Shown one piece after another: positions 7,193 to 16,545 of a stretch of 64,000 nucleotides of DNA (the first letter of the stretch is position 1; each line of letters starts with the position of its first letter). The translations under genes were made by a program, and so were the position numbers. A model generated the notes under the pieces. It made no database searches and was not told where the DNA came from. It saw only the letters and a program-made list of their open reading frames with translations. This DNA is from Verrucomicrobiota bacterium (GTDB lineage Bacteria; Verrucomicrobiota; Verrucomicrobiia; Limisphaerales; JADLHS01), in contig JAKQDQ010000178.1 in assembly GCA_029573725.1 (NCBI GenBank), forward strand, positions 655,929 to 719,928, given 5' to 3'.

Positions 7193-10100
7193 TCACGGGC
7201 GGCGCGGGGTTACCAGCCGATAAAACCGGTTGGTGTGGTAATCGGAATCAATCACTGTTTCATCTCGATCCACGGGCTGGGCCACGCGATCAGCCAATCG
7301 CGTCCAGCTTGCCGCCGGAAGCGCGTCGGTAAATTCAATCGTGTAAGTTTTATCGGCACGAGCGTGAAAGGTTAATGCCGCCACCGCATCTGCGGTGATG
7401 GAATCAATTTTTAGATAACTGTTGGGATCGGCAGGATCCGTGCCGGCAAGATATTCCTGCCAGTTCAACAAGCCATCGCCATCCAGGTCCAGTTGGGCGT
7501 CCGCGGCGTTATTGGTCGCGAGACCATGCGCGCTTTCCCAAACGTCGGGCAAACCGTCCCCATCCGAGTCGGCCAGAAAGGTAAGAATGGCCGGCGCCTC
7601 CACGGTCTGAGCCACGCCGGCCGTGTTGGTCACCCAGACGGTGTAGTTGGTGAACGGCGGTTGCGCGTCGGGAATGGTGAGGAAGGCGATGTGACTCTGC
7701 AACCAGGCGGCACCATCGGGCACGGGCGTATGATTGCGCCACCAGGAATAGTGAATCGGCAAAGTGGCGGTATTGGTGATCGCCACACTCAAGGTAACCG
7801 CTGCCCCGGGCACAACCGACTGGCTGAGCGGTTTTTGGATGATGACGGGAGGTTCGCCGGCAAGGAAATGCTGGCCCGGGGTGGGGGCGCCGGAGGTCCA
7901 GTTGATCGGATCATTGCCGTACGCAGTCGGCAGGATTCGTTGCAATGATGCCCCGCTGCCAGCGGCGTCGGCCGGCCACGGAAATTCGTCGTCGTAGCGG
8001 ACCTCCTCGACGGTGATGTAGGGCACGCCGCTGTCATCGGGCCGATCGGGTCGTTGCAATTGTAATCGCTCGCCACCGTCTTGAAGCTGGCCGCTGACCG
8101 GCCCCAGCACCGGCACGCTCACCGGGACGGAATACTTGGTGCGAAACGCGACGGGGTCCGTATTGACAATCAGCGCGAGTCCCCCGGGCGGCAGCACGAC
8201 ATTTGGTGGAAAATCAAACGCCAATCCTTTCAACTTCCAGGTGTTGGTTGGATTATCAACATCGAACAGCGGCTGGGCGATGGCGCTGACGTTTTGCAAT
8301 TCAATGAATTCCTCATCGCCCGGCGCGGGATGATACATGATCTCGGTGAACACCACGGGGCCGACGCGCGGCCCGACATTCGTCCCCCCCAGCGTCGTGA
8401 GGATTTGCGCCGGAAATTGCTCCTCGCCCGCGCTGTTCACCTGACGCCCGAAGCTGACCCCGTTGGCGGCGGCGCCAAAGTTGAGGCCGTGTCCGTAGCC
8501 GGTGAAGTTTCCTGCCGCATCCGCAGCCGTGAGATAAAGGTCCTCACCGTGCGAGCTGAGCGAGAAGTTCAAGGCGGTCGGCGGCGTGGGGTTGAAGTCC
8601 GCTTCGGTAAAGACCAGATAACCACCCGCAGGGATGATGGTGTTATCGGGAATACGAAATTTTTTGGGCGCGGCGCCGTCGTCGCTGAGAAACCATCCCC
8701 CCACGTTGACCGGCTGCACGGCGGGATTGAACAACTCGATGGAATCCACCTCCGGCAGATCCGTGTGGGTCAGGATTTCATTGATGACCACGCCGGGCCA
8801 GGCGGGCGCAGGATCATCCGCTCCCGGCGAACCGCCCGGCGCGGCACTGGCGCGCCAATCGGCGCCGTTGCCGGAGTTGGGACGCGCGGCCGGATCACGC
8901 GGCACCACGGAGAAACCATAGCCATCCGCCAGGAGAGGCCAGGGCGCGCGATCGCTGTAATCAAAATCGAACAGCGGCGTGGCGCCACTCGAGACCCGGA
9001 GCGTCTCGCCGCTGTTGGCCAGCTTGCCGGTATAAACGCCTCCGATCGGCGCGCCCGGATATCGCGCCTGGAAGGCGGCGGGGTTGCGCACCAGCACGAG
9101 GCAGGCGCCGGGCGACAGCAAACTGCCGCTCGGGAAAGTGAAGGTGATTCCCGCCGTGAACGATACGCCAGCGAGGTTGAGCGTTTCGACACCGGTGTTT
9201 TTAAGTTCGATAAACTCCAAATCGTCGCTGGTCCACGAACCAAACGGCGCGGGATTATACATGATTTCAGTAACGACCAGCGTCGTCAGGTTCTGCGGCG
9301 TATAAAAGAAAGCCGAGGTTAATCCACTCCAATCGGCGCCGTTCCTGATTCGCGCCCGGACCTGCGTCGATGCGTGGATAACGAGGGGAGCGGAATAAAC
9401 GTGCGCCGCCACGGACAGGCCGCCGCCGCTGGCCCGTGGATCCGAACCGTCCGTGGTGTAATAGATCGTGCCACCGCCGCCGGTGAGCGTGACGTTGAAG
9501 CCATCGGGGACCGTGCCGCCATCCTGATTGAATGACGGCGGGCGCAGGTAATTGCCATCAATCCAATCGGCGCGTTCGGTGAGCCAGGTTTTGAGCTGGG
9601 CCAGGCGGCTGGTCCATTCGGCCTCGCTGGGCAGGCCGTTGAGCAACGCTTCGGCCGGAGTGATTTCCGCCGCCTGCCTGTCCACGATGGCGGTCATGTC
9701 CGCATTGCGCAGCGGCCCGCGCCGCAGTTCCCACCAACGATCAATGTAGGCTTGCTGGAAGTCGGGATCCGCAAACAGGCGCGGATACCACAGCCGGTTC
9801 GCGCGGTGCATCAGTGAACCGGTGGGACCGCCCGAGACGTAATACGAATTCCAATTGTAATCCCAGCACGGCCCCATCCGCAGTTTGCCATCGTCACCCT
9901 TCCACGGGAACATGCTGATGAGCAGGCCGTCGCCGTTGCGCGTCAGCACGTTCATGATGAAGTAATCAATGAAGTCCCCCTCGACGAGGTAGCGACGATA
10001 TCCGTTGGTGGGATGGCGCCAGAGGGAATCGTTGTAGAGGACGTCCTCGAACTGGGTGAACCAGCCCTCGATGGCCGCGCGCTGCGCCGGATTAATGGTG

Positions 10101-12697
10101 TACCCCTTCGGATGGTCGAAGTTGAAATAAGCGTTCCACTGTTGCGGCTGGTCGTCGCCCGGCACGGGGCTGTAGGAGGTGTTGGGGGCGGTTTCCACGA
10201 TGCGATTCGGTCCCGCCGTGTGAAAGAACTGCGGCTGGGTGGCGCCGTTGGCCGCGGGCCAGCCGGTCTCCGGCTCGGCGTCCATGCGATTGATGTTGAG
10301 GAGCCAGCCTCCGGTGGTGCCATCGGCGGAGAGTTTTTGAAAATCCAGCCGGTTTTTGCCCCGGGCAACGCGTTCCATGATGGCATAAACGCCGCGGCGG
10401 TCGGCGAGGGAAAGGTCGCCCCCGTCCTCGTTGACGAACGCCTCCACCCAACGGAAGCGCACCGCGTAGTTGCCCATGTGCTGGCTGAGTTCATAGGCAA
10501 AGGTGTTGAACAACAAGGTCGGGTCGCGGGTTTGATCCGGGTCCGGATAATACAACACCCAATCCGCATGGGCCGGCAGATCAAGCGGCGCCACGTCCGC
10601 TTCCTCCCCCGCTTCGTCCCAGGCTTCGACGCTGTAGGGTTTCTGTTGCCACTGTGAGGAGTAAGCGCCCCGCCCGCGAATGCCGACGGGGGTGAGCATC
10701 TGCGGCGCATTGGTCAGCGTGCTCACTCCGTTCGTGCCGCGCGCAAACGTGACCCAGGTGGCGGGCTGGCGCGGCACTTGTTGGATTCCCGCGCCGCTCC
10801 CGCTCCAGCCTTTTTGCGGAACGACTCCGGCACCGAAATTTTCGATGACCATGATGGGCAGCGGCGACGTGTAACCGGCCAGTTCGGGCGCGAGTTTGAT
10901 GAAGCTGGTGCCGCTGACCGGACTCGTGCGTCCCTCCGCAATGGTGATGGCGCGAATACGGGTGGAGTTGGTAATGAGGACCGGCAGGGTGTAGGAGAGA
11001 CCGTTGGTGGCGGTGGGGACTGAACCATCCAGGGTGAAACGGATTTCCGCCCCCGGCTCAGTGGTGGAAAGGCCGAGCTGAAAGGATTGGGTGAAGGTGC
11101 CGCCCGGCAGGCTGAATTGCGGTGCGTCCGGGGGAGGCGGGGTTTCGTCATTCGCCTGGCCGGGAGTGGGCACGCCAAAATATTGAACGCGGGCCGGGTC
11201 CGCCCCGAGCAATCCATAGGAGATGTCGGCCCGTTGGGGGGGGAAGGCCGGATCAAACGCGTGCAGCACCACCGGGCCGGGGCCGACCAGCGCGAGATAT
11301 TCGCCTGAATTTTTCAAGCGGAAGTTTGTGTGCAGCGGCGCGCCCGGCGTGGCGCGGTCCTTGCCGGAGGCAAACACCACCAGATACGCGTGCGCCGGCA
11401 GATTGGTGGCGGGAAGGGCCCATTGTGTCGGATCGTTCTTCGCGTCGGTAAGAAAATACCCGTGCAAATTCACCGCGGTGGCGGTGGGATTATGGATTTC
11501 GAGCCAACCCGAATGCTCCTCATCCTCGTCAGCCAGAAGAGTCTGGTCATTGGCCATGAACTCGGAGATGACGAGGTGGCTGGCGGGTTGCACCAAATGC
11601 ACGGTCACCTGCGCATTGGTCGCACCGAATCCGTTGTTGGCGGTCAGCGTGTAGGTTGTGGTGGTCGTGGGCTGAAGGTTGGTGGCGCCCATTCCGTTGC
11701 TGGTCTGCGCGATTACGCTGCCGATGCCCGGCGTGATGGTGATGGCCTGGGCAAAATTGACGTGCCAGGCGAGCGTGGTGGTCTGGCCGGCATTCAAGTA
11801 TCCGGGGGTGGCGGAAAAGCTTTTAATGACCGGAGGGGGGTTCACCGGTACCGTCAGTGACTGGGTTGTCGAGCCACCGCTGTTCGTGGCCAGCAGCACG
11901 TAAGTGGTCGTGACGCCGGGCGAAAAGACGATTCCCGGCAATCCCGAGACATTTGCTCCATTCAACAATACCGCCTCGGCATTTTGCACCTCCCACGTCA
12001 GCGTGGTGGAGCCGGGCGTGAACACGACGTCCGGCGCGGCCTGAAAGCTGACAATGACCGGTGGGGGCACCTTGTCGTTGAAGGTGTCCGCGTGGTGTTG
12101 GAGGATCTCCGGGGACACCCGCCCCGGATAAACGGTGAGCCGGTGGATGGTGCCGACCATGTTTTCAGAGTTGTTCACGTTGGCCCCGAGCCAGCCTGCG
12201 CCGGTCGGCATGGCGAATCCGGCATCCACGTCGGCGCGCGTGCCGGCCAGCGCCCCGTTGCGATAAAGACTCATCGTCCGGCTGCCGGCGTTCCACACGT
12301 AGGCGAGGTGCGTGGCCACGGTTGGCGAAGGGACGGCCGGGGTGAACGCGTAATCCGCCACGCCCAGCTGCGTGAACCCGAGCTGGCCGGTGTTGTTGTA
12401 CAATTCGTAACGCAGATTGCTGGCGGCGTTGGTCCCCACCGCCAGGTAGGCGGAAGAAGTCGCCGCCGGATCGCCTTCCAAGATGAATTCCATCGTCACG
12501 TCGCCCGCGCTGACGCCAAAATCGAACGCGGCGCGATCCGTTCCGGCAAACGTCAGCGCCGAGGTCAGCCGCGCGCTGGGCACCAACCCCCCTGCGGCGT
12601 CACTGGTGATCAGTGCGTCATAGGTGGCCAGGGAGGCCGGTGCGGAGACGACCTGCCCGGCGAGTGCGAAGATTCCGAGCCAGCGCTTCATGTTCAT
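7193..12697 (-). CDS. giant secreted LamG/LTD/CotH surface protein
   Basis: 1834 residues with an N-terminal signal peptide (MNMKRWLGIFALAGQVVSAP). Approximate domains in order are: LamG-like 22-215; two Ig-like modules 215-375; lamin-tail (LTD) 378-500; chitobiase-like 520-605; CotH kinase-like 612-1050 (VGIRGRGAYSSQWQQKPYSV, GVYAIMERVARGKNRLDFQK, GPCWDYNWNSYY); a second chitobiase-like module; and LTD modules near 1139, 1300 and 1442 (VVTEIMYNPAP, VVINEILTHTD, VFTEIMYHPAP). These are followed by an Ig module, a calcium-binding DSDGDGLPDVW / DLDGDGLLNWQEYLAG segment near 1710-1755, and a C-terminal beta domain ending FYRLVTPRRP. CotH proteins are atypical protein kinases in spore formers; their role in this setting is unknown. 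It follows the LamG protein gene on the same strand. Confidence 0.8.
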   Translation of the reverse strand: MNMKRWLGIFALAGQVVSAPASLATYDALITSDAAGGLVPSARLTSALTFAGTDRAAFDFGVSAGDVTMEFILEGDPAATSSAYLAVGTNAASNLRYELYNNTGQLGFTQLGVADYAFTPAVPSPTVATHLAYVWNAGSRTMSLYRNGALAGTRADVDAGFAMPTGAGWLGANVNNSENMVGTIHRLTVYPGRVSPEILQHHADTFNDKVPPPVIVSFQAAPDVVFTPGSTTLTWEVQNAEAVLLNGANVSGLPGIVFSPGVTTTYVLLATNSGGSTTQSLTVPVNPPPVIKSFSATPGYLNAGQTTTLAWHVNFAQAITITPGIGSVIAQTSNGMGATNLQPTTTTTYTLTANNGFGATNAQVTVHLVQPASHLVISEFMANDQTLLADEDEEHSGWLEIHNPTATAVNLHGYFLTDAKNDPTQWALPATNLPAHAYLVVFASGKDRATPGAPLHTNFRLKNSGEYLALVGPGPVVLHAFDPAFPPQRADISYGLLGADPARVQYFGVPTPGQANDETPPPPDAPQFSLPGGTFTQSFQLGLSTTEPGAEIRFTLDGSVPTATNGLSYTLPVLITNSTRIRAITIAEGRTSPVSGTSFIKLAPELAGYTSPLPIMVIENFGAGVVPQKGWSGSGAGIQQVPRQPATWVTFARGTNGVSTLTNAPQMLTPVGIRGRGAYSSQWQQKPYSVEAWDEAGEEADVAPLDLPAHADWVLYYPDPDQTRDPTLLFNTFAYELSQHMGNYAVRFRWVEAFVNEDGGDLSLADRRGVYAIMERVARGKNRLDFQKLSADGTTGGWLLNINRMDAEPETGWPAANGATQPQFFHTAGPNRIVETAPNTSYSPVPGDDQPQQWNAYFNFDHPKGYTINPAQRAAIEGWFTQFEDVLYNDSLWRHPTNGYRRYLVEGDFIDYFIMNVLTRNGDGLLISMFPWKGDDGKLRMGPCWDYNWNSYYVSGGPTGSLMHRANRLWYPRLFADPDFQQAYIDRWWELRRGPLRNADMTAIVDRQAAEITPAEALLNGLPSEAEWTSRLAQLKTWLTERADWIDGNYLRPPSFNQDGGTVPDGFNVTLTGGGGTIYYTTDGSDPRASGGGLSVAAHVYSAPLVIHASTQVRARIRNGADWSGLTSAFFYTPQNLTTLVVTEIMYNPAPFGSWTSDDLEFIELKNTGVETLNLAGVSFTAGITFTFPSGSLLSPGACLVLVRNPAAFQARYPGAPIGGVYTGKLANSGETLRVSSGATPLFDFDYSDRAPWPLLADGYGFSVVPRDPAARPNSGNGADWRASAAPGGSPGADDPAPAWPGVVINEILTHTDLPEVDSIELFNPAVQPVNVGGWFLSDDGAAPKKFRIPDNTIIPAGGYLVFTEADFNPTPPTALNFSLSSHGEDLYLTAADAAGNFTGYGHGLNFGAAANGVSFGRQVNSAGEEQFPAQILTTLGGTNVGPRVGPVVFTEIMYHPAPGDEEFIELQNVSAIAQPLFDVDNPTNTWKLKGLAFDFPPNVVLPPGGLALIVNTDPVAFRTKYSVPVSVPVLGPVSGQLQDGGERLQLQRPDRPDDSGVPYITVEEVRYDDEFPWPADAAGSGASLQRILPTAYGNDPINWTSGAPTPGQHFLAGEPPVIIQKPLSQSVVPGAAVTLSVAITNTATLPIHYSWWRNHTPVPDGAAWLQSHIAFLTIPDAQPPFTNYTVWVTNTAGVAQTVEAPAILTFLADSDGDGLPDVWESAHGLATNNAADAQLDLDGDGLLNWQEYLAGTDPADPNSYLKIDSITADAVAALTFHARADKTYTIEFTDALPAASWTRLADRVAQPVDRDETVIDSDYHTNRFYRLVTPRRP

Positions 12698-12817
12698 TTC
12701 GCGAGCGGATAAAGATTCACGACAAGGGGGGCGAAGTCAAAAGGAGTCAAACCTTGGTGACCCGGCGGCGGGCGAGATCATCGGTGGAACCGTGGGGCGG
12801 GCTTGACGCCATCTGCG

Positions 12818-12855
12818 CCCGCGCCTCCCTGCGGAGCAGCCCCGGGAGGCGCGGG
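12818..12855 (-). terminator. perfect 12-bp hairpin after the LamG gene
   Basis: CCCGCGCCTCCC (12818-12829) pairs without mismatch with GGGAGGCGCGGG (12844-12855) over a 14-nt loop. It begins 19 nt after the stop codon of the minus-strand LamG gene and lies upstream of the CotH gene. There is no T-run, so it may terminate, attenuate or protect the 3' end of the LamG mRNA. Confidence 0.5.
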
Positions 12856-12874
12856 TCCAGCCGACGGCTTTGAA

Positions 12875-15712
12875 TTATCGCACCCACACGGCCCGGTAGT
12901 AACGATGCGTACGGGTGTTGAGGGGGGTGGGATCGGTTATGCTGGCCGTGGTGCCGCTCAACGCGGGGATGTCCTGCAACAACTGCCAACCGTCCCCGGC
13001 GGCCCAGCCGTCGCGATACTCCACCCGGTAGTGCAGACCGGGCGTGCCCTGGCTCAAGGTGACGGTGGCTGTCGGGCCGCTCAACGTCAGGCCGAGCGCC
13101 GGCGGCAACACGGCGAAAGCCTGGCCGTGATCCAGCAGCACCGCGTCGGACAGCACGCTGTCATAGACGGTGACCCGATGGATGGTGCCCACCAACGGGC
13201 TTTCCGTGGGAATGTTGTCACCCAGGACACCGAGGTCGTTGGGCAGCGTGAAGCCTGAATAAACACCGGTCTTCGTGCCGGCCAGGGTCCCGTTGACGTA
13301 GGCTTTCATCGTGGCGGTCATGGCCTCCCAGACGTAGGTCACATGGGTGGCGGTTGTGGGCGCGGCCACCGGCGGCGTGAAGGAATAATCTTCAACCCCC
13401 GTTTGGGCGAACCCGAGCTGGCCGGGGTTGGCGGTGAACTGATACAGCAACTGGCTGTAGGGGTTGTTTACGCCGGTGGCCAATGTGGCCGTCGCGGTGG
13501 CGGCCGGGTCGCCTTCCAGAATGAACTCCATGGTGGCGTCTCCCGCGCTGCCGCCGAACCAGAAGTTCACACCACCGTCTCCGGTGAGAATGATCGGGGC
13601 CAGGAGCCGGGCGGAGGCACTTAATCCGCCCTGCGCACTGGTGGCAATGGCGTGGTCGTACGCATGCAAGGAAGGCCGGGCCGCCCCGAGAAACGCCCCG
13701 GCGTGATGCTGAATTTTGTCTTCCGACAAAATGCTGTCGTACACCGTGGCCCGGAAGATGGTGCCTTCCATTCCCTGGTCGCCCAATAATCCGTCGCCGT
13801 TGGGCAGCGCGAAGCCGGGATCCACGGCCGTGGTTTCACCGGCGAACGTGCCGTTGACATAGATTTTCATCGTGGTGGCGGCCGCATTCCAAACGAAGGC
13901 CACATGCGTCGGCCAGTTGGGGGAGGGCACCAAGGGCGTGAAGGTGTAATCCGCCACCCCGCGTTTGGTGAAACCGAGCTGCCAGGCCGCATTCCATTGT
14001 GAATAGCGCAAACTATGGCGGAACAAGGGGTCTCCTGCGACAAAATCACTGGCGATGGCCGTGCCGGGGCGCGGATTGGGATTGCCTTCCAGGATGAATT
14101 CCATCGTTCCATCTCCACTGTTCGTGCCAAAATTAAATGGCGACCCGGTGCCATCGGCCGGAACCAGACTGGTCAGCTTCGCGATGGGAGCAAGGCCATT
14201 GGCGGCGTCGGCGGCGATCGCCGCGTCGTAGGCGCCCAAGTCCGGCTGGACGCGGACCAGCAAATCGGCATGCACGTCGCCCAATGAATTCTCCGCTTTC
14301 AAGCGGAACTTGGTCGAGTGCTCGATCGTCACACTGGCTTGATTCGTCCCCGTGTAATCAATGCCGTTGATGGAGACGTGCGTGGCATTTTTCACCTGCC
14401 AGTTGAGGGTGACGGGCTGGTTGGGCGCCGTTACGCCCGCGGCCGCGCTGAAGGACTCAATGGTTGGCGGGGCCAGCAAATCGGCGAACGTCTTCGCATG
14501 CGCCAGAATGGTCGCGTCCGGCAAAATCGAGGCGTAGGCGGTGACCCGGTAAATTGCGCCGAACATCGGTTCCGCTCCGTCCCAACGGCTGCCCAGGGTG
14601 CCGTTGCCGTAGGGCATGGTGAAATCCGTGGCCACTCCCGTGGTTGTGCCGGATAACACTCCGTTGACGTATAATTTCATCGTGAACGTGCCGGCATCCC
14701 AAGTGTAGGTGATGTGCGTGGGCAGGCCGGGCGAGTTTACTCCCGGGGTGAAGCCGTAGTCGGCCACCGCGCTGCGGGTGAAACCCATTTGTCCGGTGTC
14801 ATTCCATAGCTCGAAGCGCAAGCTGGAAAGCTGGTTCTCACCGACGGCCAGCCAGGAACTGTTGTTGGCCGCCGGGTCGCCTTCGAGGATGAACTCCATC
14901 GTCGCACTGTCGTAATTCGCGCCAAAGTCAAACGACGTTCCCAGCCCGCCGTTCAAGATGATCGTGGTGTCCATGCGGGCGGTGGGCGTGGCCGAGAGGT
15001 CGTTGGTGATGCCCGCATCGTAGGCGGCCAGAGCAGGACGCACGTGCGCACCGAAGGCGCTGGAGTGGCGTCGAATTGCGCCATCCGACAGCACCCCGTC
15101 ATAAACGGTAACCCGCTGGATCGTGCCCGTCATGGCTTCCGCGCCGGTCGCCCCGCTGCCGCCCAGCCAGCCTTGTCCCTGGGGCAGGCCAAAACCGGCG
15201 TTGATGCCTGTCGCGGTGCCGGCCAGCTTCCCATTGACAAAGACCTTCATCGTCAGCGTCGTGGCATTCCAGACATAGGCAAGGTGGGTGTCCGTTGCCG
15301 GCGAGGGCACCCCGGGCGTAAAGAGATAGTCGGCCACGCCTCCCTGGGTGAAGCCCAGTTGTCCGGTGTCGTTATACACCTCGAACATCAGGCGGCTGAG
15401 CGGGTTCTCCCCCACCGCCAGAAAGGCACTGGCGCCCGCCGCCGGGTTTCCATTCAAAATGAATTCAATCGTGGCGCTGCCCGAATTGTATCCAAAGTAA
15501 AAGGCGCTGCCACTGGTGCCGGTGAGCACCACCGGTTCGGTCAGCATCGCAATCGGCGTCAGCGGGGCGGTGGCGCTGTAGGCGTCCGCAGTGATGGTGG
15601 CATCGTAGATTTCCAGGGGGGATTGCGCGAGGAGGGCGGTCGTCAGGACCGTCGTCGCGGCAATGCCGGCCAGTCCGCGCGTCAGGAATTTGGATCGAAT
15701 TGTTGTTTGCAT
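12875..15712 (-). CDS. secreted four-module LamG-like protein
   Basis: 945 residues from the ATG at 15712, which is chosen because it starts a clean signal peptide (residues about 10-32, ending TTALLAQS) and lies about 50 nt downstream of a promoter. Four homologous concanavalin/LamG-type modules follow. Each has the same order of phrases: YDAxI, TMEFILEGDPAA, NDTGQLGFT, GVADYxFTP, THxxYVWNA, YVNGxLAGT and a closing GTIxRVTVYDxxLS. An Ig-like module (SFSAAAGVTAPNQPVTLNWQ) separates modules 2 and 3. The C-terminal 60 residues form a small domain ending YYRAVWVR, similar to three other secreted proteins in this window. LamG domains commonly bind glycans; a role in surface adhesion or polysaccharide binding is inference. 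The longer open frame up to 15823 has no signal-peptide logic. Confidence 0.8.
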   Translation of the reverse strand: MQTTIRSKFLTRGLAGIAATTVLTTALLAQSPLEIYDATITADAYSATAPLTPIAMLTEPVVLTGTSGSAFYFGYNSGSATIEFILNGNPAAGASAFLAVGENPLSRLMFEVYNDTGQLGFTQGGVADYLFTPGVPSPATDTHLAYVWNATTLTMKVFVNGKLAGTATGINAGFGLPQGQGWLGGSGATGAEAMTGTIQRVTVYDGVLSDGAIRRHSSAFGAHVRPALAAYDAGITNDLSATPTARMDTTIILNGGLGTSFDFGANYDSATMEFILEGDPAANNSSWLAVGENQLSSLRFELWNDTGQMGFTRSAVADYGFTPGVNSPGLPTHITYTWDAGTFTMKLYVNGVLSGTTTGVATDFTMPYGNGTLGSRWDGAEPMFGAIYRVTAYASILPDATILAHAKTFADLLAPPTIESFSAAAGVTAPNQPVTLNWQVKNATHVSINGIDYTGTNQASVTIEHSTKFRLKAENSLGDVHADLLVRVQPDLGAYDAAIAADAANGLAPIAKLTSLVPADGTGSPFNFGTNSGDGTMEFILEGNPNPRPGTAIASDFVAGDPLFRHSLRYSQWNAAWQLGFTKRGVADYTFTPLVPSPNWPTHVAFVWNAAATTMKIYVNGTFAGETTAVDPGFALPNGDGLLGDQGMEGTIFRATVYDSILSEDKIQHHAGAFLGAARPSLHAYDHAIATSAQGGLSASARLLAPIILTGDGGVNFWFGGSAGDATMEFILEGDPAATATATLATGVNNPYSQLLYQFTANPGQLGFAQTGVEDYSFTPPVAAPTTATHVTYVWEAMTATMKAYVNGTLAGTKTGVYSGFTLPNDLGVLGDNIPTESPLVGTIHRVTVYDSVLSDAVLLDHGQAFAVLPPALGLTLSGPTATVTLSQGTPGLHYRVEYRDGWAAGDGWQLLQDIPALSGTTASITDPTPLNTRTHRYYRAVWVR

Positions 15713-15770
15713 GGATGGTTGGTGATGTTGATGGACGAATCTGCTCCCGGTTTGGTGTTGTTCCCAGAGA

Positions 15771-15799
15771 CATCTACCAGTTTGCCTCCGTTGTGTAAA
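15771..15799 (-). promoter_or_regulatory. promoter of the LamG gene
   Basis: On the minus strand TTTACA (15794-15799) and TAGATG (15771-15776) are separated by 17 nt. This would give a leader of roughly 50 nt before the ATG at 15712 and rules out the upstream in-frame ATG at 15823. Confidence 0.5.
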
Positions 15800-15844
15800 C
15801 GAAAATGGCGTGGTGCCCGGCACCGGGCATGGGAAAATTTCCGG

Positions 15845-15873
15845 TGTCTTTCAATTCTGCCGTTGGTTAAGCT
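15845..15873 (+). promoter_or_regulatory. candidate promoter of the DUF6941-type gene
   Basis: TGTCTT (15845-15850), a 17-nt spacer and TAAGCT (15868-15873), ending 9 nt before the ATG. The -35 match is weak; the -10 position fits the short-leader pattern seen elsewhere in the window. Confidence 0.35.
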
Positions 15874-15882
15874 CGCCCGTGC

Positions 15883-16287
15883 ATGAACATTCAGGTTGCC
15901 GTGTTGTGTGATGCCGCCACCAACGACAATGAAAAGCTCAGCCTGCTCGGGGCTTTTGACACCATCTATGCGCGGGAATTGCCGGCCATCCATCCCCAGT
16001 GCGCCGTGGCGTTGCGCATCACCTTCTCAAGCGCGGACGAAGGACCGCACCAGTTGCGCCTGAACTTTGTGGATGCCGATGGCGGTTCCATCATGCCGCC
16101 CCTGGATTTTCCCGTGGAAGTGTCGCTGCCTGACGATCTGCATTTTGGCACCCGCAACTTCATTCTCACCATTCAGCAATTGAAATTCGACGCGCCGGGG
16201 GTGTATTCGATGGACGTGATCTATGACGGGCAGGTGCGCACCAACATTCCCCTCCTCGTGCGGCACGTGCCGGCCCCGGCCGCGTAG
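15883..16287 (+). CDS. small DUF6941-type protein of unknown function
   Basis: 134 residues with no signal peptide or membrane segment. The start MNIQVAVLCDAATNDNEKLS and the phrase LLGAFDTIYARELPAIHPQC are characteristic of a short bacterial family that I recognise as DUF6941. Members are common in Verrucomicrobia and related bacteria and have no known function. The predicted fold is mainly beta (LRLNFVDADGG, LDFPVEVSLPDDLHFGTRNF, GVYSMDVIYDG). It is divergent from the LamG gene and stands alone, so the context gives no clue to its job. Confidence 0.75.
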   Translation: MNIQVAVLCDAATNDNEKLSLLGAFDTIYARELPAIHPQCAVALRITFSSADEGPHQLRLNFVDADGGSIMPPLDFPVEVSLPDDLHFGTRNFILTIQQLKFDAPGVYSMDVIYDGQVRTNIPLLVRHVPAPAA

Positions 16288-16545
16288 CGGCGCGCCCGGC
16301 CCCACCCACCCTCCTGTCGCCACTGGGTCACGCCCGTTCTTCTTGGGGGGCTTCCGAAGCGGGGGAGGCGGGTGTGTGCCGGCCAGGATTTTCATTGCGG
16401 TGCGCCGCGAGGTGGGGTGGGGCAAGATGTTGGCCGGGCCCGGTCTTCCGTCCGGCCGCGGGAGCAGCCGCGGGCGTCGGCAGGGGCGGGAGGCGCCCCG
16501 GAGACTGGCGGACAACAGCGGTGGGCGCAATGGCAGCATGGAGAT
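16288..16545. other. spacer before the aldo/keto reductase gene
   Basis: No gene and no clear promoter here. The left end (about 16293-16309) is imperfectly complementary to about 16412-16440, but the match is broken. The frame open through it continues into the reductase without any conserved sequence before the ATG at 16546. Confidence 0.4.

Noticed and set aside
8081-9322. A 413-codon open frame on the plus strand inside the CotH gene
   Set aside because: Antisense to a protein with clear domain matches; the translation is low-information Arg/Gly-rich and has no family motif. GC-rich genes here generate many such shadows.
16293-16440. Long imperfect inverted repeat in front of the aldo/keto reductase gene as a mobile-element end
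   Set aside because: The complementarity is broken and GC-driven; no transposase or target duplication.
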